A DNA stretch of 18,398 nt, from positions 1 to 18,398 of the forward strand of contig CALCVP010000036.1 in assembly GCA_937907705.1 (NCBI GenBank), written 5' to 3'. Every line of letters begins with the position of its first letter. Positions within the stretch are counted from its first letter, which is position 1. The translations under genes and the position numbers were made by a program. Positions 5,490-13,053 of the stretch are shown piece by piece. This DNA comes from an uncultured Prevotella sp. (GTDB lineage Bacteria; Bacteroidota; Bacteroidia; Bacteroidales; Bacteroidaceae). The notes under the pieces are model-generated. The model worked only from the letters and a program-made list of their open reading frames with translations, made no database searches and had not been told where the DNA came from.

Positions 5490-6596
5490 ATGAAACAGCA
5501 ATTTTCCAACATCAGCAGACAAGACGGCAAGACCGTCATCATGCTCTACGGCGAAGTGGGCGAAGGGTGTACGGTAGACAGCCACCGCATAGTGAGCGAG
5601 CTTTTCGCACAAGACCGCGAAGGCGCCCCGGTAGAGGTGCACATCAACAGTTACGGCGGCGATGTATTCAGCGGCATGGCCATCTACAACGCCCTTCGCC
5701 AGTCCCGTAGCGACATTACCCTGTACATAGACGGCGTGGCGGCAAGCATAGCCGCCATCATAGCCCTCTGCGGCAAGCCCCTGTACATGAGTCCGTATGC
5801 CCGCCTGATGCTCCACAACGTGAGCGGCGGCACCTGCGGCAATGCCGCCAAGATGCGGCAGACGGCAGAGCAGATGGACGCGCTCCAGAAAGACCTGGCA
5901 GACATGATAGCCCGCCGCATGGGCATGGACGCCGGCGAGGTGTCCGCCGCCTACTTTGACGGCACCGACCACTGGATAACGGCACAGGAGGCGCTCCGCA
6001 TGAAGCTGGCAGACGGCATATACGACATGGACGAGGTGGACAACCCGCCCCGTACCCCCGAAGGCATTTACAACTATTTCAATAACCGGTTTGAAAACAA
6101 ACCACAAAACAACGTAGACATGGCATTAATAGATGACATCAAGCAAATACCGAGCTTTGAAAACAAGGCGGACAACGCATCGGTAGTGGCACACATCAGG
6201 GAACTGGCCAGCAAGGCCGTCAAGGCCGACGCACTGGGCAAGACAGTGGAAAGCTACAAGAACCAGATAGAAACGCTGCACAGGCAGCAGGACGACGCGC
6301 TGGTTGGCGATGCGGTGAAGGCGGGCAAGATAACCGCCGAACAGGCAGACACCTTCAAGGGTCTGCTGAAGAGCGACCGCGAAAACACCGTGAAGCTGCT
6401 CGACAGCATGAAGGGGCGCACCGCACCGAGAGCCGCGCAGTACATAGACACCGGGCAGACGGGCGCGCCGCTGTTCCACAACAAGACCTGGGACGAGATA
6501 GACCGTGAAAACCGCCTCGCCACCCTGAAGGAGCAGGACTTCGCGCTGTTCAAGGACCTGTACCGGCAGAAATTCGGCGTAGACTATATCGAATAA
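5490..6596 (+). CDS. ClpP-like prohead protease fused to scaffold
   Basis: This 368-aa protein has two parts. Residues ~10-185 are a ClpP-type (S14) serine protease: INSYGGDVFSGMAIYNAL at 52-69, nucleophile S86 in DGVAASIAA, H109 in ARLMLHN, and probable acid D160 in TDHWITAQEA, with family-like spacing of 23 and 51 residues. Residues ~211-368 are charged, mostly helical and coiled-coil-like, as expected for a scaffold. Such fusions build the prohead and then cut the scaffold out before packaging. I chose ATG 5490 (MKQQFSNIS) because TTG at 5472 lies within the promoter-like element. It is the first gene of the rightward operon, with the coat protein 26 bp downstream. An internal start at 6120 could produce the scaffold alone. 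Confidence 0.88.
   Translation: MKQQFSNISRQDGKTVIMLYGEVGEGCTVDSHRIVSELFAQDREGAPVEVHINSYGGDVFSGMAIYNALRQSRSDITLYIDGVAASIAAIIALCGKPLYMSPYARLMLHNVSGGTCGNAAKMRQTAEQMDALQKDLADMIARRMGMDAGEVSAAYFDGTDHWITAQEALRMKLADGIYDMDEVDNPPRTPEGIYNYFNNRFENKPQNNVDMALIDDIKQIPSFENKADNASVVAHIRELASKAVKADALGKTVESYKNQIETLHRQQDDALVGDAVKAGKITAEQADTFKGLLKSDRENTVKLLDSMKGRTAPRAAQYIDTGQTGAPLFHNKTWDEIDRENRLATLKEQDFALFKDLYRQKFGVDYIE
6120..6596 (+). CDS. Possible nested scaffold protein (internal start)
   Basis: Within the protease gene, ATG at 6120 opens exactly at the junction of protease and scaffold parts and reads MALIDDIKQIPSFENK, giving a 158-aa protein in the same frame. It is preceded by an A-rich stretch (ACCACAAAACAACGTAGAC) like the leaders of real starts in this operon; the coat protein also begins MAL. 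Nested scaffold genes inside protease genes are well known (lambda C/Nu3, Mu I/Z). The sequence shows the start and the domain boundary; actual internal initiation is inferred. Confidence 0.45.
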   Translation: MALIDDIKQIPSFENKADNASVVAHIRELASKAVKADALGKTVESYKNQIETLHRQQDDALVGDAVKAGKITAEQADTFKGLLKSDRENTVKLLDSMKGRTAPRAAQYIDTGQTGAPLFHNKTWDEIDRENRLATLKEQDFALFKDLYRQKFGVDYIE

Positions 6597-6622
6597 CCAA
6601 CAACTTTTAAAAATTCAGAGAA

Positions 6623-7528
6623 ATGGCATTGAACAAAGAAATATGGATCAACACCGTTGTCGAGAATTTCTATCCCGACAACTCGTTTGCCTCCAAGAGT
6701 GTGGACGACTCAGCCTTCGTGAACAACAAGACCGTGCACGTGCCCAACGCCGGCAACCCTTCCGGCGTGGAAATCAACCGCAGCAAGAAGCCGGCGGAAA
6801 TCAACGAGCGCACCGACTACGACCTGTCCTACACCATCGACGAGCTGACCACCAACCCTATCCACATATCCAACGCGGACACCGTGGAGCTGAGCTACAA
6901 CAAGCGCAACAGCGTGCTTCAGAACGACCGCCAGCAGTTGCAGGCCATGGCTGCCCAGCTGCTGCTCTACAGGTGGGGCAACCTCGAGACGAAGATTTTT
7001 ACCGCCGGCGCCGCCACTGATGCGCACACCTCATCCAAGGCCACCGGCAAGCGCAAGAAGCTTACCAAGGCTGCCGTGATGAAGGCGATGATACAGTTCA
7101 ACAAAGACGACGTGCCCGCCGAGGGCCGCTACCTGCTGGCGGATGCGGTGATGTATGCCGACCTTCTGGACGACCTTACCGACAAGGAGCTGTCTGCCTT
7201 CCTGGCGTCTGCCGATGCACAGCGCGGCGTATTGGGCAGGCTCTACGGCTTTGAGGTGATGCAGCGCTCCAAGGTGCTCCGCACCACTGCCGCCGGTACC
7301 GCCCTCTTGAAATGGGAGGACGAGGATGCCGCCGACGAGCTGGCCGCCGCCCTGGCATGGCAGGAAAGCTGCGTGAGCCGCGCCTTGGGCGACGTGCAGA
7401 TGTTCGACGACATGGGCAACCCTACCTACTACGGCGACATCTACTCGTTCCTCGTGCGCACGGGCGGAGCTCCGCGCCGCTACGACGGCAAGGGCATAGC
7501 AGCCATCATAGAGAGTGCACAGGCATAG
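6623..7528 (+). CDS. Major capsid protein
   Basis: This 301-aa protein follows the protease/scaffold gene, the invariable place of the coat protein. Residues 1-60 (WINTVVENFYPDNSFASKSVDDSAFVNNKTVHVPNAG) and the segment YTIDELTTNPIHISNADTVELSYNKRNSVL resemble the coat-like capsid proteins of Bacteroidales phages with the HK97-type fold. A C-terminal beta-rich part (GRLYGFEVMQRSKVL) precedes SFLVRTGGAPRRYDGKGIAAIIE, the usual end of such proteins. No extra domain is seen. The leader before ATG 6623 is A-rich without a strong Shine-Dalgarno site. Fold assignment is by pattern and context rather than a specific motif. Confidence 0.85.
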   Translation: MALNKEIWINTVVENFYPDNSFASKSVDDSAFVNNKTVHVPNAGNPSGVEINRSKKPAEINERTDYDLSYTIDELTTNPIHISNADTVELSYNKRNSVLQNDRQQLQAMAAQLLLYRWGNLETKIFTAGAATDAHTSSKATGKRKKLTKAAVMKAMIQFNKDDVPAEGRYLLADAVMYADLLDDLTDKELSAFLASADAQRGVLGRLYGFEVMQRSKVLRTTAAGTALLKWEDEDAADELAAALAWQESCVSRALGDVQMFDDMGNPTYYGDIYSFLVRTGGAPRRYDGKGIAAIIESAQA

Positions 7529-7556
7529 AGCGAAGTCAAACCACAAACAAGAAGCC

Positions 7557-8753
7557 ATGATATTGCCAAGAGTCAAAATCAAGTATCTCAACGGGCAACT
7601 GGGAACCGTCGGCGAAAGTGCCGACGGCCTGCTGGCCCTCATCTGCGGTGCGGCGGCAGTGGCAGACACCTTTGCACTGAACACCGCCTACACGCTGGCC
7701 GGCATGGACAGCCTCGCGGAGCTGGGCGTAACGGCGCAGAACAATGCAGCGCTGTACCGCCATGTGTCGGCCTTCTACGACGAAGCAGGAACGGGCACCA
7801 GACTCATTGTCTATGCCGTGTCGCCCGACACCGCCGTAACGGCCCTGTGCGACTATACCAAGACAGACGCCGGCCATGCCCGCCACCTGATTACAGCCAT
7901 GACGGGCAACCTGCGCGGCATAGGCATAGCCAACCTGAACACCGCCTCGAAAAGCGCCAGTGCAGAGGGCATGGACCCCGACGTGCTGACGGCACTGCCC
8001 AAGGCGCAGCAGCTGGCAGAATGGGCCACGGACCAGATGTACGCCCCGCTGTTCTTCATCCTGGAGGGCAGGAACTATGACCCGGCACAGCCGCTCAGAG
8101 ACCTCACGAAAGAAAGCTGCAACCGCGTGGGCATACTGATAGGCGACACGGCCGCCGCCTCCGGAGGTGCCGCCATAGGCACGCTGCTGGGCAGGGCGGC
8201 AAGCATACCCGTGCAGCGCAACATAGGACGGGTGAAGGACGGTGCCCTCGCGCCGCTGCTCATGTATGTCGGCAGCAAGAAGATAGACGAGGCAGAGAGC
8301 ACCGTCAGCGGCATCTACGGGAAAGGCTACATCGTGCCGCGCAAATATGTGGGGCGCACGGGCTATTTCTTTGCCGACGACAGCTTGGCCTGCAGCCCTG
8401 CCGACGACTATGCCCACCTGAGTCTGCGCCGCGTGATAGACAAGGCGTACCGCATAGCCTATGACCTGCTGCTGGACATGCTGCTGGACGAGCTGGAGGT
8501 GAACACCGACGGCACCTTGCAGGCAGGCGTGGTAAAGAGCTGGCAACAGACGGTGGAAAACGGCATCGACAAGCAGATGACCGCCGCCGGCGAGCTGTGC
8601 GCCACTGACGACGGCAGCGGCTGCCGGTGCTACATAGACGAGAAGCAGAACGTGCTGAGCACCTCCAAGGTGGAAGTGACGCTAAAGGTGCGCCCTTACG
8701 GCTATGCACGCTATGTGGACGTGAATCTGGGCTTTTTGGTAGAAACGACATAA
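7557..8753 (+). CDS. Tail sheath protein (DUF2586-like)
   Basis: This 398-aa protein resembles the DUF2586 family of Bacteroidales phage proteins, read here as the contractile tail sheath. Supporting features are its size, its place between coat and tail tube genes, and the sheath-like layout: an N-terminal segment (GTVGESADGLLALICGAAAV) and a C-terminal region with SLRRVIDKAYRIAYDLLLDML, then VEVTLKVRPYGYARYVDVNLGFL, comparable to the conserved end of sheath proteins that interlocks subunits. The start at 7557 (MILPRVKIKYLNGQLG) gives a clean N-terminus; an upstream in-frame codon at 7515 lies within the coat gene. A contractile sheath makes the phage a myovirus. Confidence 0.8.
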   Translation: MILPRVKIKYLNGQLGTVGESADGLLALICGAAAVADTFALNTAYTLAGMDSLAELGVTAQNNAALYRHVSAFYDEAGTGTRLIVYAVSPDTAVTALCDYTKTDAGHARHLITAMTGNLRGIGIANLNTASKSASAEGMDPDVLTALPKAQQLAEWATDQMYAPLFFILEGRNYDPAQPLRDLTKESCNRVGILIGDTAAASGGAAIGTLLGRAASIPVQRNIGRVKDGALAPLLMYVGSKKIDEAESTVSGIYGKGYIVPRKYVGRTGYFFADDSLACSPADDYAHLSLRRVIDKAYRIAYDLLLDMLLDELEVNTDGTLQAGVVKSWQQTVENGIDKQMTAAGELCATDDGSGCRCYIDEKQNVLSTSKVEVTLKVRPYGYARYVDVNLGFLVETT

Positions 8754-8765
8754 AACAGCAACGAC

Positions 8766-9173
8766 ATGTTCAATTCAAGGGAATACGAATGGGCCGACAT
8801 CAGCGTGGTGTTGGCAGGCAGGCCGGTAACGGGCTTCCGCGCCGTAAAGTACTCGGCCAAACAAGAGAAAGAGGCGCTGCACGCCAAAGGCAGCAAGCCC
8901 CATGCCATACAGCACGGCAACAAGACATACGAAGGCTCCGTAAGCCTGCTGCAAAGCGAATACGAAGCGCTGGCACAGGCCTGCGGCGGCGATGTGCTCG
9001 ACGCCTCCGTCGACATGGTGGTGTCTTACGGCAACCCCTCCAAGGGCGACACCGTGGTAACCGACATACTGGTGGGCGTGGAGTTTACGGAAGACAACAC
9101 GGAGTGGAAACAGGGCGACAAGTTCCAGGAAAAGGAGCTGCCGTTCATCTGTCTGGACAGGAAGAAGGCGTAA
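8766..9173 (+). CDS. Tail tube protein
   Basis: This 135-aa protein comes directly after the sheath gene (12 bp gap), the standard place of the tube protein over which the sheath contracts. It is beta-rich, with MFNSREYEWADISVVLAGRPVTGFRAVKYS at the start and VSYGNPSKGDTVVTDILVGVEFTEDNTEWKQGDKF later, as in Bacteroidales phage tube proteins. Length suits the family (about 130-150 aa). No signal or membrane segment is present. The call rests on context plus pattern. Confidence 0.8.
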   Translation: MFNSREYEWADISVVLAGRPVTGFRAVKYSAKQEKEALHAKGSKPHAIQHGNKTYEGSVSLLQSEYEALAQACGGDVLDASVDMVVSYGNPSKGDTVVTDILVGVEFTEDNTEWKQGDKFQEKELPFICLDRKKA

Positions 9174-9189
9174 GCCGTCCGGATACCGT

Positions 9190-9222
9190 CCAAACATTGT
9201 TCAAACATTATTCAAACACAGT
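9190..9222. repeat. Three 11-bp tandem repeats upstream of the tail chaperone gene
   Basis: CCAAACATTGT (9190-9200), TCAAACATTAT (9201-9211) and TCAAACACAGT (9212-9222) are three head-to-tail 11-bp units filling the gap between tail tube stop and the ATG at 9224. The repeat is AT-rich in a GC-rich operon and leaves the start region free of GC-rich structure. It may act as a translation enhancer or be a slipped duplication. Confidence 0.65.
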
Positions 9223-9223
9223 T

Positions 9224-9508
9224 ATGAAGATAGACAAGCAGAAGATAGAAGAGTGGAAGAAGCAGCACGGCGAGGTGTTTCTCATAGAGACACAGGGCAG
9301 GCAGTGCATCGTGCGCAAGCCCACACGCAAGGACCTCAGCTACGTGAGCGTGGTGAAAGACCCCATCAAGATGCAGGAGGCGATACTCAACCAGCTGTGG
9401 CTGGACGGCGATGCGGAAATCAAGACCGACGACGACCTGTTCTTTGCCGTCAGCTCGCAGCTGGACGAAGTGCTCAGGGTAAAGGAGGCAGAGATAAAAA
9501 AACTTTAA
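9224..9508 (+). CDS. Tail assembly chaperone, short form (gpG-like)
   Basis: This 94-aa acidic/basic mixed protein (MKIDKQKIEEWKKQHGEVFLIETQG...) lies between tail tube and tape measure, the fixed place of the tail assembly chaperone. It ends ...EAEIKKL just after the heptamer A AAA AAA (9496-9502). In lambda-like and P2-like phages the same locus makes a short protein and, by -1 frameshifting, a longer one; both hold the tape measure during tail assembly and are absent from virions. The segment QCIVRKPTRKDLSYVSVVKDPIKMQEAILNQLWLDGD is typical of Bacteroidales versions. The start is fixed by ATG 9224 next to the 11-bp repeats. Confidence 0.85.
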   Translation: MKIDKQKIEEWKKQHGEVFLIETQGRQCIVRKPTRKDLSYVSVVKDPIKMQEAILNQLWLDGDAEIKTDDDLFFAVSSQLDEVLRVKEAEIKKL

Positions 9509-9675
9509 GGGATGCGGATATAGACGACATCGACGCAGGCGGCATACTCTATGTGGACACGCTGCTGCGCTACAACCTGTATCTGGATCCCGACACCCTC
9601 TCTGACGGGGAATGGGCGTGGACCATACGCTACCTGAAAGACATCAAGGAGGCAGAACACAACGACAATGGATAA
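9224..9675 (+). CDS. Tail assembly chaperone, -1 frameshift product (gpGT-like)
   Basis: Reading 9224-9502, then continuing from 9502 in the -1 frame to the stop at 9673-9675, yields a 150-aa fusion. The first 93 residues are those of the short form and the last 57 read TLRDADIDDIDAGG...DTLSDGEWAWTIRYLKDIKEAEHNDNG. The second frame has no good start of its own, since its open part begins in the shifted region, so frameshifting is the simplest way to express it. The WTIRYLKDIKE end overlaps the tape measure start by 8 bases. The T extension is known to recruit the tape measure protein. Identity is by position and slip site. Confidence 0.8.
9482..9502 (+). promoter_or_regulatory. Programmed -1 ribosomal frameshift site
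   Basis: The heptamer A AAA AAA at 9496-9502 is in the correct phase: zero-frame codons AAA 9497-9499 and AAA 9500-9502 re-pair perfectly after a -1 slip. AAGGAGG at 9482-9488 ends 7 bases upstream, like the internal Shine-Dalgarno stimulator of the E. coli dnaX site. Zero-frame termination follows two codons later (TAA 9506-9508). Downstream GCGGAT and ATC-GA-CGC (about 9514-9538) could form a weak hairpin. Confidence 0.85.
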
Positions 9676-11440
9676 AGGCATATTACAATTCATCATCAAG
9701 CTGCAGGCAGACCAGGGCAACGTGCTGTCCGTAGCCCGCCGCACCTCGGAGCAGCTGGACGCCATAGAGCGCAAGGCCGCCTCCGCGGGCAGCAGGCTCA
9801 GGGCGGCGTTCTCGCTGTCCAGCCTGAAGACCTCGCTCATGGCGCTGCCCGGCATGGACTTCCTGCTGAACCCCTACACGCTGGCCGGTGCCGGCGTGGC
9901 TGCCCTCTCGTCCGTCGGCGCACAGGCCGAACAGACCGGCGTGGCTTTCAGGACACTGGCGGGCAACGGGACGGCGGCCGCCAAGATGCTGGACCAGATA
10001 TACGGCTTTGCCGCCAAGACGCCTTACGGGCCGCTGGACCTTGAAAACAACGCCAAGACGATGCTGGGCTTCGGGGTGAGCGCACAGAAAACCGTGCCTT
10101 ACCTGAAGCAGCTGGGCGACATAGCCATGGGCGACAAGGAAAAGCTCGGTGCCCTCTCGCTGGTGTTCGGGCAGGTGGCGTCGGCAGGAAAGATGCAGGG
10201 GCAGGACCTGCTGCAGTTTATCAATGCGGGCTTCAACCCCCTGAAGGAACTGCAGAAGATGACCGGCAAGACCTATGCGGAGCTGCAGGACATGATGAGC
10301 AAAGGCAGGATAGGCTTTGACGCCGTGGCGGCAGCCATAGGCCATGCCACGGCAGCGGGCGGAGCCTTCAACGGCATGAGCGACAGGCTGAGCCAGACGG
10401 TGAGCGGCAAGTTCTCTACCCTGACGGGCAACGTCAGGCAGGAGGCCGTCAAGCTGTTTGACAGCATCAAGCCGCTGCTGCTCGGAGCAATGGACGCGGC
10501 ATCGGCCGTAGTGCCTCCCGTGGCTGCCGCCATAGGCAGACTGCTCTCTGCGGTGCAGGCGGCGGCAGGCTTCATCGGCAAATGGCGGGTGGAATTGGGC
10601 TATGCGGCTGCCGTGGCTGCCGTGGGCACCGTGGCTTTCAATGCGCACACCATAGCGCTGTGGGGGCTGACGGGTGCCATGCGGGCGGCGGCTGCCGTTA
10701 CCAAGGTGTGGGAGGGCGTGCAGTGGCTGCTCAATGCGGCACTCAACGCCAACCCCATAGGTCTGGCCGTTACCGCCGTGGCGGCACTCACTGCCGGCAT
10801 CGTGTACTGCTGGAACAGGTTCGCTGGCTTCAGGGCCTTTCTGCTTACCATGTGGACCGTGGTGAAGGGCTTCGGAGGCATCGTCAAGACGTACGTTACC
10901 GACCGGCTCAAAGGGCTGCTCAACGGCATCGGGCTGGTGGGGCGTGCCATGGCGCGGCTGTTTGACGGCGATTTCAGCGGCGCATGGAGCAGTGCGGTAA
11001 GCGGTGTAAAGGCCATCACGGGCACGGAGGCAGGAAGAAAGGCGGCAGGCAGCGCCCGGCAACTGGCAGGCGGCATACCTGCCCTGTACCGGCAGAACTA
11101 CAGCCGCGAGAGCCGCAAGGACCGCAGGAGCACAGCCACAGGCACCATAGCGCAGCCGGCACCCAAAGGCAGTCCTGCCGCCTTTTCCTTTGCGGCCGCT
11201 GCCGGAGGCGGCAAAAGGACAGGCACAGGCAAAAGTACAGGCACGCACGGCGGCAAAAGCACAGCCGACGTACTGGCCACGGGAGGCTCCCGCGCATCCA
11301 ACATACAGATCAATATCGGCAAGTTTTTCGACAACATACAGATAACCATGGCAGACAAGGCCGACACGGCAGAACTGGAGCGCACCGTGCTCCGGTGCAT
11401 GAACCGTGCGCTGGCCATAGCAACAAGCGCAGACAGATGA
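9668..11440 (+). CDS. Tape measure protein
   Basis: This 590-aa protein sets tail length and lies inside the tube. Residues 1-60 are helical and charged. Residues ~85-270 match the tape-measure domain family (AEQTGVAFRTLAGNGTAAAKMLDQIYGFAAKTPYG..., ...DLLQFINAGFNPLKELQKMTGKTY..., MMSKGRIGFDAVAAAIGHATAAGGAFNGM). Alanine-rich hydrophobic segments follow at about 308-375 (for example NPIGLAVTAVAALTAGIVYCW), which could enter the host membrane during DNA injection. Residues ~455-540 are low-complexity and rich in Gly, Lys, Ser and Thr. At roughly 0.15 nm per residue it predicts a tail near 90 nm, short to medium for a myovirus. The start overlaps the chaperone extension by 8 bases and the stop overlaps the next gene as ATGA. 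Confidence 0.92.
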   Translation: MDKGILQFIIKLQADQGNVLSVARRTSEQLDAIERKAASAGSRLRAAFSLSSLKTSLMALPGMDFLLNPYTLAGAGVAALSSVGAQAEQTGVAFRTLAGNGTAAAKMLDQIYGFAAKTPYGPLDLENNAKTMLGFGVSAQKTVPYLKQLGDIAMGDKEKLGALSLVFGQVASAGKMQGQDLLQFINAGFNPLKELQKMTGKTYAELQDMMSKGRIGFDAVAAAIGHATAAGGAFNGMSDRLSQTVSGKFSTLTGNVRQEAVKLFDSIKPLLLGAMDAASAVVPPVAAAIGRLLSAVQAAAGFIGKWRVELGYAAAVAAVGTVAFNAHTIALWGLTGAMRAAAAVTKVWEGVQWLLNAALNANPIGLAVTAVAALTAGIVYCWNRFAGFRAFLLTMWTVVKGFGGIVKTYVTDRLKGLLNGIGLVGRAMARLFDGDFSGAWSSAVSGVKAITGTEAGRKAAGSARQLAGGIPALYRQNYSRESRKDRRSTATGTIAQPAPKGSPAAFSFAAAAGGGKRTGTGKSTGTHGGKSTADVLATGGSRASNIQINIGKFFDNIQITMADKADTAELERTVLRCMNRALAIATSADR

Positions 11441-12090
11441 GCAAGACCAACAGGTTCATATTGCAGAACATGGCACTCAGGGCAGCGGGGCTGGCCAAGG
11501 TGCCGCCTTACTGGCTGTTCCGCGAGAACAGCTTCCACGGCAGGAACCTCGGCTACATGCAGGGCGGCAAGACCGTGGCGGACAGCACGGGGTTTGACGT
11601 GGAACGGCTCACGGAGGAACAGCTGGAGGACATCGTGCGCACCAATGCGCAGGGCGTGCCCATGGTGCTGCCTCTGAGGTTCCGGCTGGAAGAGGCGGGG
11701 GCGGAAGAGTGGCTCTTTCCGCTGGAGCCCATGATCAGCCTGACGGGGCAGCATGTGCTGGTGCGCCGCCACGTGTCGAAAGGCACGGTGAGGGGCAGCA
11801 TCAAGGAGCACTGGACGCAGGACGACTACACGGTGCACATAGAGGGCATACTGATGGGCGAAGACGGCAGCTACCCGAAGGACCAGGTGGAACGCCTCCG
11901 GGGCTTCTGCGAGGCGGGACACGTGAAGGCGCTCTGTCCGCTGCTCGAGATATTCGGCATCGGCTCGCTGGCCATAGAGAGCTGGGAAATGCCCTTTACC
12001 TCAGGCACCGCCAACCAGAACTATTCCATACAGGCTTACAGCGACGACATGTACAAGCTGCTGCTGAGCCGCGACGACCTTCAAGTATAA
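11437..12090 (+). CDS. DUF6046-like tail/baseplate adaptor protein
   Basis: This 217-aa protein starts within the tape measure stop (ATGA overlap) and ends 7 bp before the hub gene. The central part, NAQGVPMVLPLRFRLEEAG...WLFPLEPMISLTGQHVLVRRHV...GTVRGSIKEHWTQDDYTVHIEGILM, resembles the DUF6046 group found in Bacteroidales phages. The position between tape measure and hub is that of proteins linking tube to hub (LysM/gp53-like adaptors, or DNA circularisation-type proteins in Mu). It shows no signal peptide or membrane segment. The family match is from memory, and the adaptor role is inferred from context. Confidence 0.65.
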   Translation: MSKTNRFILQNMALRAAGLAKVPPYWLFRENSFHGRNLGYMQGGKTVADSTGFDVERLTEEQLEDIVRTNAQGVPMVLPLRFRLEEAGAEEWLFPLEPMISLTGQHVLVRRHVSKGTVRGSIKEHWTQDDYTVHIEGILMGEDGSYPKDQVERLRGFCEAGHVKALCPLLEIFGIGSLAIESWEMPFTSGTANQNYSIQAYSDDMYKLLLSRDDLQV

Positions 12091-12097
12091 TGCGCTT

Positions 12098-13051
12098 ATG
12101 TACACCATGGACTTTGACATCAGGATAGGCCGCTACCGTCTCTGCATGACAGACAAGGTAGAGATACACAGAAGTGTGGAGCTGCTCTCTGACACGGCGG
12201 TCATCACGCTGCCCGCCACTGCCTGCAACAGGGCGCTGCAGGTGGAAGACAAGCTCAAGAGGGGCGACAGGGTAACGGTGGCCATAGGCTACCGCGAAAC
12301 GGGACTCGCAACGGAGTTTGAGGGCTGGCTGCAGCGCATATCCACCGACGGCGGCAACCTCAGGCTGCACTGTGAAGACGACCTCTTCCTGTTCCGCAGG
12401 GACCTGCCGGACGGCACGCTGCAGAAGGTGGCACTGAAAGACCTGCTGCAAAAGGTGGCGGAGGGCTGCGGGCTGTCGCTGGAGGTGGACTGCTCCTATA
12501 CCTGGACCTACGGCAAGTTCGTGATCAGCAACGCCACGGGCTATGACGTGCTGAAAAAGGTGCAGGAGGAGTGCGGGGCGGACATCTACCTGCAGGGCAG
12601 CACGCTGCACGTGCATCCGCCCGGCGAAAAGACGGGCACGGAGCGCTTCTACGACTTTGCGCGCAACATAGAGGAGGACAGCCTGACCTACCACCGCGCC
12701 GAGGACAAGAGGGTACAGGTAATCGTCAAGGCGCTCATGCCCGACGGTACGGTAAAGGAGGTGGAAACGGGCACCCCCGGAGGTGAAAAGATTGAGATAC
12801 GCTGCCCCACAGGCGACGACGCATCCATGAAGGCGCGCGGTGAACTGGAGGTGAAACGCCGCAGCTTCGACGGCTACGACGGCAGCATAACGGGATGGCT
12901 GGTACCTCCGTGCGTGCCGGGTGACAGCGCCACGCTGCACGATGCCGACTACCCCTGCAAGGACGGCACCTACTTTGTGGCGGCGGTGAGCACGGAGTTT
13001 TCCGCTGCCGGAGGAAAGAGAAAGGTAAACATAGGATTTAAACTGAGTTGA
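12098..13051 (+). CDS. Baseplate hub protein (Mu gp44 / T4 gp27 / P2 gpD-like)
   Basis: This 317-aa protein has the layout of late-control D/gp44 hub proteins: an N-terminal barrel (DIRIGRYRLCMTDKVEIHRSVELLSDTAVITLPA, RGDRVTVAIGYRETGLATEFEGWLQRIS), a middle part (LKDLLQKVAEGCGLSLEVDCSYTWTYGKFVISNATGYDVLKKVQEECGADIYLQ), and a C-terminal barrel (GYDGSITGWLVPPCVPGDSATLHDADYPCKDGTYFVAAVSTEFSAAGGKRKVNIGFKL). The trimeric hub ends the tail tube and carries the spike, whose gene follows at once: its ATG is 3 bp after this stop. The length is shorter than VgrG, with no spike fused. Confidence 0.88.
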   Translation: MYTMDFDIRIGRYRLCMTDKVEIHRSVELLSDTAVITLPATACNRALQVEDKLKRGDRVTVAIGYRETGLATEFEGWLQRISTDGGNLRLHCEDDLFLFRRDLPDGTLQKVALKDLLQKVAEGCGLSLEVDCSYTWTYGKFVISNATGYDVLKKVQEECGADIYLQGSTLHVHPPGEKTGTERFYDFARNIEEDSLTYHRAEDKRVQVIVKALMPDGTVKEVETGTPGGEKIEIRCPTGDDASMKARGELEVKRRSFDGYDGSITGWLVPPCVPGDSATLHDADYPCKDGTYFVAAVSTEFSAAGGKRKVNIGFKLS

Positions 13052-13053
13052 AC

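Noticed and set aside
9683..11248. 521-aa minus-strand frame opposite the tape measure
   Set aside because: Shadow frame of GC-rich coding DNA; residue composition (H, R, G, A rich) has no family pattern.
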